Shown: in pieces, positions 51,539 to 60,450 of the stretch
Layout of the letters: each line of letters opens with the position of its first letter
Numbering within the stretch: the first letter of the stretch is position 1
From: Muribaculum sp.
GTDB taxonomy: Bacteria > Bacteroidota > Bacteroidia > Bacteroidales > Muribaculaceae
Length of the DNA stretch: 64,000 bases
Assembly (NCBI GenBank): GCA_009775095.1
Contig: VSOZ01000003.1
Coordinates: 62,001 to 126,000 of the forward strand
Direction of reading: 5' to 3'
Notes under the pieces: model-generated
What the model was told of the DNA's origin: nothing
Databases searched by the model: none
What the model saw: the letters and a program-made list of their open reading frames with translations, nothing else
Program-made: the position numbers and the translations under genes

Positions 51539-52261
51539 CTATTCTTCCTCCTCCTTCATGTTGTGGAATACGTTCTGCACGTCTTCATCCTCCTCAAACT
51601 TTTCGAGAAGTTTCTCAAGCTGCACACGCTGTTCGGCGGTTACCTCTTTCAGGTCGTTAGGTATACGCTCAAACTCCGCACTTACTATCTCAAAACCGTT
51701 TTCTTCAAGATATTTCTGTATGTTGGCAAACTCTTCAAATGCGCCGTAGAGCATGATTTCGTCTTCGTCGGCTTCCACTTCGTCAACGCCGTAGTCGATG
51801 AGCTCAAGTTCGAGGTCTTCGGTCGATATGCCCTCTTTGGGCTTTATCTTGAATACGCTCTTGTGCTCGAACAGGAATGACAGCGAGCCCTGTGTGCCGA
51901 GTGTGCCTCCGTGTTTGTTGAAATATGAACGTACGTTGGCTACGGTACGTGTGTTGTTGTCGGTGGCGGCCTCTACCACAATGGCTATGCCAAATGGGCC
52001 GTATCCTTCATACACAATTTCCTTGTAGTCGCCTGCTTCCTTATCGGTGGCTTTCTTGATGGCGCGTTCTACGGTATCCTTAGGCATGTTTGCTGCCTTG
52101 GCGTTCTGCATGAGCACACGCAGACGGGGGTTTGTATCGGGGTCGGGACCGCCGGCTTTAGCCGCAATGGTAATTTCCTTACCGATACGGGTAAATGTAC
52201 GCGACATATTGCCCCAGCGTTTCAGTTTTCTTGCTTTACGGTATTCAAAAGCTCTTCCCAT
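51539..52261 (-). CDS. yebC: YebC/PmpR family protein
   Basis: 240 residues. Starts MGRAFEYRKARKLKRWGNMSRTFTRIGKEITIAAKAGG, the family signature, followed by NPRLRVLMQNAKAANMPKDTVERAIKKA and YEGYGPFGIAIVVEAATDNNTRTVANVR. The family was described as transcription regulators, and more recent work links it to translation of difficult proline-containing motifs. An acidic C-terminal tail (FEEDEDVQNVFHNMKEEEE). Follows pheT by 33 bases. Confidence 0.95.
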   Translation of the reverse strand: MGRAFEYRKARKLKRWGNMSRTFTRIGKEITIAAKAGGPDPDTNPRLRVLMQNAKAANMPKDTVERAIKKATDKEAGDYKEIVYEGYGPFGIAIVVEAATDNNTRTVANVRSYFNKHGGTLGTQGSLSFLFEHKSVFKIKPKEGISTEDLELELIDYGVDEVEADEDEIMLYGAFEEFANIQKYLEENGFEIVSAEFERIPNDLKEVTAEQRVQLEKLLEKFEEDEDVQNVFHNMKEEEE

Positions 52262-52294
52262 AATATTGAATGTTTATATTTTTGTTTGTATGAT

Positions 52295-54757
52295 TTATCT
52301 TAATGTAGCTCCTGTCTGTTTCTGCAGATTGGTTACTATCTTGTTCATTATGGCTTCAATCTGTTTGTCCTGCAGGGTCTTTTCATCATCCTGAAGTGTG
52401 ATTGATATGGCATAACTCTTCTTACCCGGTTCGAGGTTCTTTCCGCAATACACATCAAAAAGAGTCACATCGCGCAGAAGTCTCTTCTCGCTGTCACGTA
52501 CTATCTTTTCAATACGGTCCATAGTAACACTTTCGTCGATGAGCAGAGCGAGGTCGCGCTTTACCGGGTGGGTTTTTGGAAGAGGAGTGTATGTTACTTT
52601 TTTCTTGACCGCAAGTTTGACTATAGACTGCCAGTCAAGTTCAGCATAGATTACCTCCTGCTTTACTCCGCAACGTTTAAGCATCTGCTTGGCCACGGTG
52701 CCCATGACTCCGAGCTCTTTGCCGGAACGGGTCGTTATTTTAACGGCGTCATTGAGCTTTTTATCGGTTGTGGCTGCAAGTTCTATCTCTCTTGCGCTTA
52801 TGCCGAGCCGTGCAAATATGTTGGCTACGATAGCCTTCATGTCAAAGAACGTTGACTTTTCTTCCGGACGGGCCCAGTTGCCGGTACGAATATTTCCCGT
52901 GAGCCATAGAGCGAGACGATGGTTTTCGGTATATGGTGCGATAGGGTTCTCGGCTGTAGATGCCACCGACGGGTCGCATGAATATACGTTGCCAAACTCG
53001 TAAAGCATCATATCGGCGTCGCGACGGTTTACGTTGTGCTCGATTGTCTCAAGTCCACCGAACAGCATTGTCATGCGCATTACGTTCAGGTCATTGCTAA
53101 GCGGATTCAGCAACTTGACGGGTACGTGGCGCACGTCGACAAGATCCTCGTAATAGTGCTCTGCCGTAAGCGAATTGTTCAGAATTTCGTTGAAGCCGGT
53201 AGCGCTAAGCTGATTGCTTATCAACTCGCGCAAATCATTGGAGCGGTCGGTTAATGTCTTGAACGAGAGGCTTGAGTGAAGAGTGTTGGAGAACTCAACG
53301 TTGTTGTAGCCGTATATGCGCAGTATATCTTCCACTACATCGCACGGGCGCTGTACGTCAACTCTGTAAGTGGGCACGAGCAGTTCCACACCGGAGTCGT
53401 CGCATGCCGTTATCTCCATTTCAAGTGACGTTGCTATGGTGTTGACTGTGTCGTGGGGTATCTGTTTCCCTACAAGCGAGTCCACATAGTTATATTCAAG
53501 TTTTACCGGGAACGGCTTTATGGGTTCGGGGTATATGTCTATGACGTCGCCACATATTTCACCTCCTGCGAGTTCTTTTACCATAAGGGCCGCCAGTTTG
53601 AGGCAGTATAGGGTGGCATTGGGGTCTGTACCGCGTTCGTAGCGGAACGAGGCGTCAGTGCTCAATCCGTGGCGACGGGCTGTCTTGCGTATTGAAGTGG
53701 GGTTGAAATACGCGCTCTCGAGGAATATCGAGGTGGTGGTTTCCGTAACTCCCGAGTCAAGGCCACCGAATACTCCTGCGATGCACATGGGCTGCTCGGC
53801 GTTGCATATCATCAGATCGCGAGAGTCAAGTTTGCGTTCAACTTCATCGAGTGTGGTAAACGGAGTGCCTTCAGCACAGTGGCGTACGATTACTTTTCCT
53901 CCGGCTATTTTGTCGACATCAAAACAGTGGAGGGGTTGTCCCATGCCGAGGAGGATGAAGTTGGTTATGTCAACAATGTTGTTGATAGGGCGCTGTCCTA
54001 TGGCCGACAGATAGTTTTTCAGCCATTCGGGACTCTCGGCCACTTTTATGTTGCGTATTGTCACACCGCTGTAGCGGGGACATGCGTTATAGTCGTCTAC
54101 TTCAACCGCAATGGCTCCATCGGCGGCATCTGTTTTGAACGAGTCTATCGACGGGCGGTGAAGTTTCGACGGGGTAGCATGACATGCAAGCCATGCCGAC
54201 AGGTCGCGGGCTACGCCGTAGTGTGATGCAGCATCCACGCGGTTGGGAGTCAGGTCGACTTCTATCATGTAGTCGCTCTTCAGGTTGTAGTATTCAGCCG
54301 CCGGGGTGCCGGGTTTTATCTCTTTGTCAATAACAATAATGCCGTCGTGTGAGGTACCCGTGCCTATCTCGTCTTCGGCACATATCATACCGAGCGACTC
54401 TACACCGCGTATTTTCGACCGTTTTATTACAAATTCATTGTCTCCGTCATAAAGGGTTGTGCCTACCGTAGCTACAACAACAGTCTGACCGGCTGCCACA
54501 TTAGGAGCGCCGCATACGATTTGTACCGGCTCCGAGGTGCCGAGATCCACTGTCGTTATGTGCAGGTGATCGCTATTAGGGTGCTCTTCACATGTGAGTA
54601 CCTTGCCTATGACTATGCCGCGCAGACCGCCGCGTATTGATTCAACTTCTTCTATACCGCCGACCTCAAGACCGATAGAGGTCAGTGCGTCGGCCAACTC
54701 CTCGGGCGTAAGTGAGAAGTCGATATACTCCTTGAGCCAATTATAAGAGATATTCAT
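52295..54757 (-). CDS. pheT: Phenylalanine--tRNA ligase beta subunit
   Basis: 820 residues. Domains in order: N-terminal region, tRNA-binding OB-fold (GKVLTCEEHPNSDHLHITTVDLG, about 50-150), B3/B4 editing domain, B5 domain, catalytic-like core (residues 470-680), and the C-terminal FDX-ACB domain (YTPLPKTHPVKRDLALLIDES). Pairs with PheS, which is not in the window. The frame is intact and the length usual. Heads the pheT-yebC-mscS-TIGR02757 series. Confidence 0.97.
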   Translation of the reverse strand: MNISYNWLKEYIDFSLTPEELADALTSIGLEVGGIEEVESIRGGLRGIVIGKVLTCEEHPNSDHLHITTVDLGTSEPVQIVCGAPNVAAGQTVVVATVGTTLYDGDNEFVIKRSKIRGVESLGMICAEDEIGTGTSHDGIIVIDKEIKPGTPAAEYYNLKSDYMIEVDLTPNRVDAASHYGVARDLSAWLACHATPSKLHRPSIDSFKTDAADGAIAVEVDDYNACPRYSGVTIRNIKVAESPEWLKNYLSAIGQRPINNIVDITNFILLGMGQPLHCFDVDKIAGGKVIVRHCAEGTPFTTLDEVERKLDSRDLMICNAEQPMCIAGVFGGLDSGVTETTTSIFLESAYFNPTSIRKTARRHGLSTDASFRYERGTDPNATLYCLKLAALMVKELAGGEICGDVIDIYPEPIKPFPVKLEYNYVDSLVGKQIPHDTVNTIATSLEMEITACDDSGVELLVPTYRVDVQRPCDVVEDILRIYGYNNVEFSNTLHSSLSFKTLTDRSNDLRELISNQLSATGFNEILNNSLTAEHYYEDLVDVRHVPVKLLNPLSNDLNVMRMTMLFGGLETIEHNVNRRDADMMLYEFGNVYSCDPSVASTAENPIAPYTENHRLALWLTGNIRTGNWARPEEKSTFFDMKAIVANIFARLGISAREIELAATTDKKLNDAVKITTRSGKELGVMGTVAKQMLKRCGVKQEVIYAELDWQSIVKLAVKKKVTYTPLPKTHPVKRDLALLIDESVTMDRIEKIVRDSEKRLLRDVTLFDVYCGKNLEPGKKSYAISITLQDDEKTLQDKQIEAIMNKIVTNLQKQTGATLR

Positions 54758-54809
54758 TACTTATTTGCTTGTGGGTGGCGCAGATATATACGTCACATTA
54801 TAATTTGCG

Positions 54810-54817
54810 CAAATTTA
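54810..54817 (-). promoter_or_regulatory. Putative -7 box for pheT
   Basis: Minus strand TAAATTTGCG with a TTTA about 19 bases upstream, 53 bases before the pheT ATG. Confidence 0.55.
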
Positions 54818-54875
54818 CAAAAAAAATTGCACCCTCTAAAGTGTCATTGTATAAATTATTCACTTATTAATTTGG

Positions 54876-54924
54876 AGAAAAATAATAAAAAAGGGTCGCG
54901 CGATATCCAATCGCACGGCCCTTT
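54876..54924 (-). terminator. Intrinsic terminator after the TonB-receptor-like gene
   Basis: Minus strand: AAAGGG and CCCTTT outer arms with GTGCGAT / ATCGCGC inner arms (one G-T pair, small internal loop), followed by TTTTTTATTATTTTT. Fifty bases past the stop codon at 54974. Confidence 0.85.
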
Positions 54925-54973
54925 CCAACTAATCATTATAAATGTAACCGTATGATGTACTATGATGTCGGTA

Positions 54974-57781
54974 TTATCGGCGCGGAGGTCCGAAACGTCC
55001 GGGACCGTGTCCTCTGCCCGGCCCGCGATCGCCTTGGGTGTCGGGACGGTTGCCCTTGCCGAATGTATTGAAGCGGTAGGAGAATGTCAGCATGAAGTAG
55101 CGTGTGAGCGAGTTATAGCTACGGTCATCGATATAGTTGGCCGTTACGCTACGCGATATGTTTTTGCGTTGCTGGAGCAAGTCATATCCTTTCAGTGATA
55201 TGGTGGCTTCGCGTCCTTTGAGGAACTGATATGCTATTGATGCGTTCCACATCCACTGTTTCTGGTCGTATCCGGCGGAGTATCCGCTTGTGGCGCTATA
55301 GCTTATGTCAGTGTTAAGGACGAGTCCGAACGGAGCAAACCAAGAGCCGTTGAAACGGCCGCCATAGGTCTGTACATTGCGGCTTGCCGCAGACTGCAGA
55401 GAGTTGTGTGTAGCCTGCAGATTGTAGAACGGGCGTATCTCCGCTTCCCAGTTTTCGGGGCGGAAAGCCAACGATATGGAGGGGCCGAAGTTGAATGAGC
55501 CGCTGCGGTTACGCTCGCCGTTGTTGTAACCGATAGCCTGACTGTAGCGGGTAAACATATTGCCGTTAAACTGCCAGTTCTTGTTGCGGAACGGAAATGA
55601 CACCATCGTAAACAGATCTGCATTCCAGTTGCCGTTGACATTTTCATAAGTTGTTGTCTGTCCGCCTGTTTCACGGTCAAACGTTGTCTTTGATACTATA
55701 CTGTTCTGAGTCACGCTTACACTACCCATCGCCATTATAGAGCGTTGAGCCTCGGGATTGAAGTCACTGAATCTTATACGCACATTTTGGCTGAATGCAG
55801 GCTTAAGATCCGGATTACCTATGACGATGCGCAGAGGGTTGCTCTTGTCGGCGACCGGCTGGAGTTGTGACATAGATGGTTCACGTGTCTGTCCACGGTA
55901 GTCAAGAGTAAGATTGCGCGTTTTGTTGAACTTGTAGCGGAACCGCAGATAAGGAGCAAGGTTCCATACCCAGCGGGTGTCGATGTTGCGGTCCTTGTTT
56001 ATAAGGTCATTGCTTTTTGACATCGAGGGAACAAGGGCGATGCCGGCATCAAGGTTATAGTCGCGTTTTACCTGCTTGAAGCCGATCTGTATGCGCTGGT
56101 TGAAGAAGTCGTTGCGGAAGCGGTTGCTTAACGAGTCATTGAATATTTCCTGAGTGTAGTCCACGATAGGATCGCCTGTAGGCGGGTATGTGACCGGATG
56201 ATCGTATACCAGCTTGTCGGCGTTGTTCCATCGATAGCTCATGCGGTAGCTGAAAGTAAGGAAACGCCCGTTTTTCACATTGCCGAGCGGCTCTGTCCAT
56301 GTCATGCGCAGACCCACGCGATTGCTCCAGTTGTGGTTGTCAGTATACTGGTCGTAGAGGTCAATCGAGTCGTTCAGCAGGAAAAAGCGGTTATAGGAGT
56401 AGCTATAGTCGTCTTCGCGGGTGTTGCTGAGGTTGTAGTCGAATGCAAGAGAAAAAGAGCGTCCCTGATGCGATTTGAAGCTGTGGTTGAACCAAAGGTC
56501 GCCGCCCACTTCGTAAGCTTTACCGTCGGAATGTCCGTTATTTATGCTTCGGGTAACGAGTGTACGGGCTATGTCGCCGGCAAATGTACGTGAGGAGTCG
56601 GAGCTTGCCGACTTGTTGAAGTTGAGCGAGAAGCGTGGACGGAATTCAAGTGTTGTCAATGAATCTTTTTTCCAATGCACTCTGAAATCGCCGCGTATGT
56701 TGTGGCCTTTGTCCCGTGAGGCAGAACGGCTGCTAAGATACGACGTCGAGTCGGTAAAAAGATATTGACGCTCTTGTGAGGTACGAGTATTTTGATCGGT
56801 GTGGCTGTAAAGGAGGTCTCCGCCCACACGGAATGTCTCGTCGCTTTTTCCAACATTGAAGTTTATACCGAACGACTGTGATGTATTGATGCCGTTGTTG
56901 CCTCCAAACCGACGGAAACGGTTGCCGTTGCTGTCGGTGAAGCCGAGCTGGTTTATGTTGTTGAAGTTGCCCAGAAATGTAATCTGGTTGTCGTTCCAGA
57001 AGCGATTTATATTGAAGTCTGCGGCATAGCGTTCGTCGGTACCGTAACCTGCGTTTACGACGCCAAAGTATCCGTTTTTCATGCCTTTCTTCACCGTAAG
57101 GTTTATGACTGTCTCCTCTTCTCCGTCATCGACTCCTGTAAGTCTTGCAAGGTCACTTTTGCGGTCGACTACCTGCAACTTGTCTATCATGTTGACCGGT
57201 AGGTTCTTGGATGCTACTTTGGGGTCGTCGGAGAAAAACTCTTTGCCGTCGACAAGTATTTTTGTAACCTGCTTGCCTCCTGCGGTAATCTTGCCGTCGG
57301 AGTCAACATCGACGCCCGGCAGTTTCTTCAACAAGTCTTCCATAACGGCATTGGGCTGAGTCTTATATGAACCGGCATTGTACTCGAGCGTATCTTCTTT
57401 GGCCACTATCTCGGTCTTTACTGCCGTTATCACCGTCTCTTTGAGCATGACGGTAGACTCTTTCATAACAATAGGCTTCAGGTTGAGCGATGACTCGCCC
57501 ATGCTCACATTTTCGTAATGATTGTCATAGCCGATGTAGCTCGTCTGGATGATGTAACGCCCTTTCTTTACGTTTTTGATTGAAAACTTTCCGTTGATGT
57601 CGGTAGTGACACCTTTTACAAATGCGCTGTCTTTTGCCGCCAACAAACGTACGGTGGCCTCAATCAGAGGCTCATCGGACGAGTCGGTAATTGTCCCTGT
57701 AATATTTGCAGCCAACGCGGCGCTGCAACTCAATAAACTTATAGCGAAAGACATAATTGTCTTTCGGATCGATAAACCCAT
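54974..57781 (-). CDS. TonB-receptor-like outer membrane protein with Gly/Arg/Pro-rich tail
   Basis: 935 residues from ATG 57781 (a TTG at 57787 was rejected). Signal peptide MGLSIRKTIMSFAISLLSCSAALAA, carboxypeptidase-regulatory-like domain (about 26-110; ITGTITDSSDEPLIEATVRL), plug-like region (AVMEDLLKKLPGVDVDSDGKIT, KILVDGKEFFSDDPKVASKNLPVNMIDKLQVVD), then an OMP_b-brl barrel to about 905. The C-terminus does not end at the last strand but continues in about 30 residues rich in Gly, Arg and Pro (RGPGRGHGPGRFGPPRR), which is unusual for this family and would be exposed beyond the barrel. Monocistronic, with its own terminator. Confidence 0.9.
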   Translation of the reverse strand: MGLSIRKTIMSFAISLLSCSAALAANITGTITDSSDEPLIEATVRLLAAKDSAFVKGVTTDINGKFSIKNVKKGRYIIQTSYIGYDNHYENVSMGESSLNLKPIVMKESTVMLKETVITAVKTEIVAKEDTLEYNAGSYKTQPNAVMEDLLKKLPGVDVDSDGKITAGGKQVTKILVDGKEFFSDDPKVASKNLPVNMIDKLQVVDRKSDLARLTGVDDGEEETVINLTVKKGMKNGYFGVVNAGYGTDERYAADFNINRFWNDNQITFLGNFNNINQLGFTDSNGNRFRRFGGNNGINTSQSFGINFNVGKSDETFRVGGDLLYSHTDQNTRTSQERQYLFTDSTSYLSSRSASRDKGHNIRGDFRVHWKKDSLTTLEFRPRFSLNFNKSASSDSSRTFAGDIARTLVTRSINNGHSDGKAYEVGGDLWFNHSFKSHQGRSFSLAFDYNLSNTREDDYSYSYNRFFLLNDSIDLYDQYTDNHNWSNRVGLRMTWTEPLGNVKNGRFLTFSYRMSYRWNNADKLVYDHPVTYPPTGDPIVDYTQEIFNDSLSNRFRNDFFNQRIQIGFKQVKRDYNLDAGIALVPSMSKSNDLINKDRNIDTRWVWNLAPYLRFRYKFNKTRNLTLDYRGQTREPSMSQLQPVADKSNPLRIVIGNPDLKPAFSQNVRIRFSDFNPEAQRSIMAMGSVSVTQNSIVSKTTFDRETGGQTTTYENVNGNWNADLFTMVSFPFRNKNWQFNGNMFTRYSQAIGYNNGERNRSGSFNFGPSISLAFRPENWEAEIRPFYNLQATHNSLQSAASRNVQTYGGRFNGSWFAPFGLVLNTDISYSATSGYSAGYDQKQWMWNASIAYQFLKGREATISLKGYDLLQQRKNISRSVTANYIDDRSYNSLTRYFMLTFSYRFNTFGKGNRPDTQGDRGPGRGHGPGRFGPPRR

Positions 57782-57896
57782 AAACAATAGAATTGTAAAT
57801 CGTTAGTGAAATTTTACAATCACTATGACTTGATAACTAAATAAAGGTTTAATCGATGTTGTAAAAATATTGCAAGTTTTTTTGAAATGATGCGGA

Positions 57897-58373
57897 TCAG
57901 TCGAAGTCAACGAATGCAAGTGGCATAATTGAGTGCACCGATGGCAATATGTATACCTCATCGGCTCCGGCAAGCAGGACCTGAACGTCGGCTCCGGCAA
58001 GTTGTTCATATTCAAGCAGGACTTGGCGGCATGCTCCGCATGGCGATATAGGCATGACGACTTCGTTGCCCGAAGTGTCGTGTGCGGCTATGGCTATGGC
58101 CTTGAACTTGGCTTCCGGATAGCGGGCGTGAGCATAAAACGCGGCTGTTCTCTCGGCACATATTCCCGAAGGATAGGCTACATTTTCCTGATTGGCGCCT
58201 GTTATTATCTCTCCATTGTCAAGAAGTATAGCCGCCCCCACATGAAATTTGCTATATGGAGCATAGGATTGTCGGGTCATGGCACGTGCTTTATCAACAA
58301 GGTTGCGTTGTGTATCGTCGAGCTCGTCGTATGTCGCTGATGTCAGCGGTATGGTTATGTCAAGGTGTTTCAT
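57897..58373 (-). CDS. cdd: Cytidine deaminase
   Basis: 158 residues from ATG 58373 (MKHLDITIPLTSATYDELDD); an earlier in-frame ATG at 58421 lies upstream of the promoter box. Zinc ligands Cys72 in CAE (with catalytic Glu74) and Cys112/Cys115 in PCGAC. It deaminates cytidine and deoxycytidine. A tetrameric-type, short cytidine deaminase. Confidence 0.95.
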   Translation of the reverse strand: MKHLDITIPLTSATYDELDDTQRNLVDKARAMTRQSYAPYSKFHVGAAILLDNGEIITGANQENVAYPSGICAERTAAFYAHARYPEAKFKAIAIAAHDTSGNEVVMPISPCGACRQVLLEYEQLAGADVQVLLAGADEVYILPSVHSIMPLAFVDFD

Positions 58374-58390
58374 CGTGCAGGGTCTTTTTG

Positions 58391-58398
58391 CAAAGATA
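58391..58398 (-). promoter_or_regulatory. Putative -7 box for cdd
   Basis: Minus strand TATCTTTGCA, 18 bases before the cdd ATG and immediately after the fabH terminator. Confidence 0.6.
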
Positions 58399-58402
58399 TA
58401 AC

Positions 58403-58441
58403 AAAAACGGGCTGAAGTCAATACTCTTCGGCCCGTTTTTT
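58403..58441 (-). terminator. Bidirectional intrinsic terminator between fabH and cdd
   Basis: AACGGGCTGAAG (plus 58406-58417) pairs with CTTCGGCCCGTT (58426-58437) with one T-G pair and an 8-base loop; T runs flank it on both strands. It ends fabH transcripts and overlaps the -33 region of cdd. Confidence 0.85.
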
Positions 58442-58464
58442 ATTATGGTAATGATTGTTGTCGT

Positions 58465-59448
58465 TTAAAGATCCCAGATCACATATAGGGCGCCCCAAGT
58501 GAAGCCGGCTCCAAAAGCCGTGAGTATGAGCTTGTCGCCTTTCTTGAGACGGTCGCGATATTCGGTAAGACACAGAGGTATCGACGCGGCAGATGTATTG
58601 CCGTAATGCTCGATGTTTACAAGCACTTTGCTATGGTCTATGCCTGCACGTTCTGATACGGCCTCGATTATGCGAAGGTTGGCTTGGTGGGGTACTAACC
58701 AATCCACATCATCCATTGAAAGTCCGTTGCGTGATGCCACATCAAGCGATGAGGTGAGCATGTCGGTAACGGCATGCTTGTATACGGCTCTGCCTTCCTG
58801 ATATATATAATGCTCGTCGGCGTCTACCGTGTCATGAGTTGCGGGATGTACCGAACCGCCCGCTTTCATGAGCAGGTGGGGGAGTCCTGTGCCGTCTACG
58901 TGGAATACGCCATCAATTATGCCTACTTTCTCTTCCGAAGGCTCGATAAGCATGCAACCGGCGGCGTCGCCAAACAGCGGACATGTCGTGCGGTCATGAT
59001 AATTGGTCATTGATGACATTTTTTCAGCTGCCACAACGACTATTTTTTTATACATGCCTGAGCGTATGTAGGCTGATGCGTCCTGAAGGGCTACAAGAAA
59101 ACCGGCACATGCAGCTTGTATGTCGTAGGCGTAAGCCTTATTCATGCCACATTCATGGGCTATGATTGAGCCGGTAGAGGGGAAGCGATAGTCGGGGTTG
59201 GAGGTCGCGCATATGAGAAGATCTACTTCTTCCGGTTTAGTTCCGGTTGATTCCAACAACCGATTTACCGCCTTGGTGCCGAGGTAGGAGGAGCCTGCAC
59301 CGTCCATGTGCAGTATTCGACGCTCTTTTATGCCGACACGCGTGGTGATCCACTCGTCGCTTGTCTCTACCATCTGCGACAGCATCTCGTTGTCAAGAAT
59401 ATCGTCGGGTACGTACGCGGCGATACCTGCTATTCTCGGATAAAGCAT
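58465..59448 (-). CDS. fabH: 3-oxoacyl-ACP synthase III (KAS III)
   Basis: 327 residues. It starts fatty acid synthesis by joining acyl-CoA and malonyl-ACP. Catalytic Cys114 in DIQAACAGFLVAL, His in WLVPHQANLRIIEAV and Asn in HYGNTSAASIP form the triad. Last gene of DUF177-rpmF-fabH; the plsX gene found there in many bacteria is absent. Confidence 0.96.
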   Translation of the reverse strand: MLYPRIAGIAAYVPDDILDNEMLSQMVETSDEWITTRVGIKERRILHMDGAGSSYLGTKAVNRLLESTGTKPEEVDLLICATSNPDYRFPSTGSIIAHECGMNKAYAYDIQAACAGFLVALQDASAYIRSGMYKKIVVVAAEKMSSMTNYHDRTTCPLFGDAAGCMLIEPSEEKVGIIDGVFHVDGTGLPHLLMKAGGSVHPATHDTVDADEHYIYQEGRAVYKHAVTDMLTSSLDVASRNGLSMDDVDWLVPHQANLRIIEAVSERAGIDHSKVLVNIEHYGNTSAASIPLCLTEYRDRLKKGDKLILTAFGAGFTWGALYVIWDL

Positions 59449-59484
59449 ATTTATAGTATGGTTACGTTAATACAAAACATCGTT

Positions 59485-59511
59485 TCCCGGGTAAACATAT
59501 GCTACCCGGGA
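59485..59511 (-). terminator. Hairpin between rpmF and fabH
   Basis: TCCCGGGTA and TACCCGGGA form a perfect 9-bp stem with a 9-base loop. On the minus strand no strong T-run follows directly, so it may act as an attenuator or an RNA-stability element that lowers fabH relative to rpmF. Confidence 0.55.
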
Positions 59512-59548
59512 GTGATGTTATATAAAATGACGATGTTGTCAATATGCT

Positions 59549-59734
59549 TTAAATGGCTGCGGTCTTTTCGATAGCCACTTTTCCACGGTAGTAGCCGCAC
59601 TCGGGGCATACAGTGTGGTAGATGTGCCAAGAGCCGCAGTGCTGGCATATAGCCAATGTAGGTTCTACAGCCTTGTCGTGAGTTCTGCGCTTTGCAGTAC
59701 GGGTCTTTGATTGTCTGCGTTTAGGATGTGCCAT
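59549..59734 (-). CDS. rpmF: 50S ribosomal protein L32
   Basis: 61 residues (MAHPKRRQSKTRTAKRRTHD), with the zinc-ribbon cysteines CQHCGSWHIYHTVCPECGYYRG. Twenty bases after the DUF177 gene, the conserved arrangement. Confidence 0.97.
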   Translation of the reverse strand: MAHPKRRQSKTRTAKRRTHDKAVEPTLAICQHCGSWHIYHTVCPECGYYRGKVAIEKTAAI

Positions 59735-59754
59735 TTTGTACTATATATTTATTA

Positions 59755-60348
59755 TTAATTGTTATCGTTAAGTTTCTTCAATTCGTCCCATCGCGGATCG
59801 GTCGGGGCCTCGTCATCCGAGTCTGCGGCTTCAGTATTCTCGATGTCGTCAATGATCTCTTCCATCATTTCACCATCCTCTTCCGATATGTTGCCGGGAG
59901 CGCGGTGCTTTTTAAGTAAAGAACTCATGGCGCGATTGCATTTGCCGAGCGGATGCACATGCTTGATCGGTATTGTCAAAGCCACAGTATCATATATCAT
60001 ATAGGCGATATTGAGGAAGTTGTCGCTTTCCGGTATCTCAAGCAGTTCATCGGAGTCGTCGTTATAGTCGGCGCCGTACTTTACGTAAATATGATAGGTC
60101 GTGTCAACCGGCCATTGCAAGTCGTCGAGACAACGGTCACACAGCAATGTGATTTCGCCCGTAATGTCGATGGTTAGCTCATACAAATCGTTTTTTGTGA
60201 CAACTGTCACATGGATATTAAGGTCGGCGTCGTGTATGTCGGCGCTTTCCATATCCTCGAAAAACTTTTTGTCAAGATGGTAATCAAATTCATGATTGCC
60301 TGCCGACAAAGACTTTAACGGGAGCTTATAGGCTGAAAACTTTCCCAC
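59755..60348 (-). CDS. DUF177 (YceD-like) protein
   Basis: 197 residues if started at GTG 60348 (GKFSAYKLPLKSL follows). An ATG at 60378 falls inside the TAACTTTG promoter box, so the GTG start is preferred. The family block ITLLCDRCLDDLQWPVDTTY with a Cys pair and an acidic C-terminal half (SDEAPTDPRWDELKKL) match DUF177. In plants and bacteria this family is connected with 23S rRNA maturation. Encoded before rpmF as usual. Confidence 0.9.
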   Translation of the reverse strand: MGKFSAYKLPLKSLSAGNHEFDYHLDKKFFEDMESADIHDADLNIHVTVVTKNDLYELTIDITGEITLLCDRCLDDLQWPVDTTYHIYVKYGADYNDDSDELLEIPESDNFLNIAYMIYDTVALTIPIKHVHPLGKCNRAMSSLLKKHRAPGNISEEDGEMMEEIIDDIENTEAADSDDEAPTDPRWDELKKLNDNN

Positions 60349-60375
60349 AATAGTTACTATATTGAAAAACCGCCG

Positions 60376-60383
60376 CAAAGTTA
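60376..60383 (-). promoter_or_regulatory. Putative -7 box for DUF177-rpmF-fabH
   Basis: Minus strand TAACTTTGCG. Transcription would begin near 60369, which excludes the ATG at 60378 and supports GTG 60348. Confidence 0.6.
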
Positions 60384-60450
60384 TATATTATCCTGCAATA
60401 AATCAACTTTTAACACAAAATTTCGTTGCCATAACTGTGCTAAACGGTGA

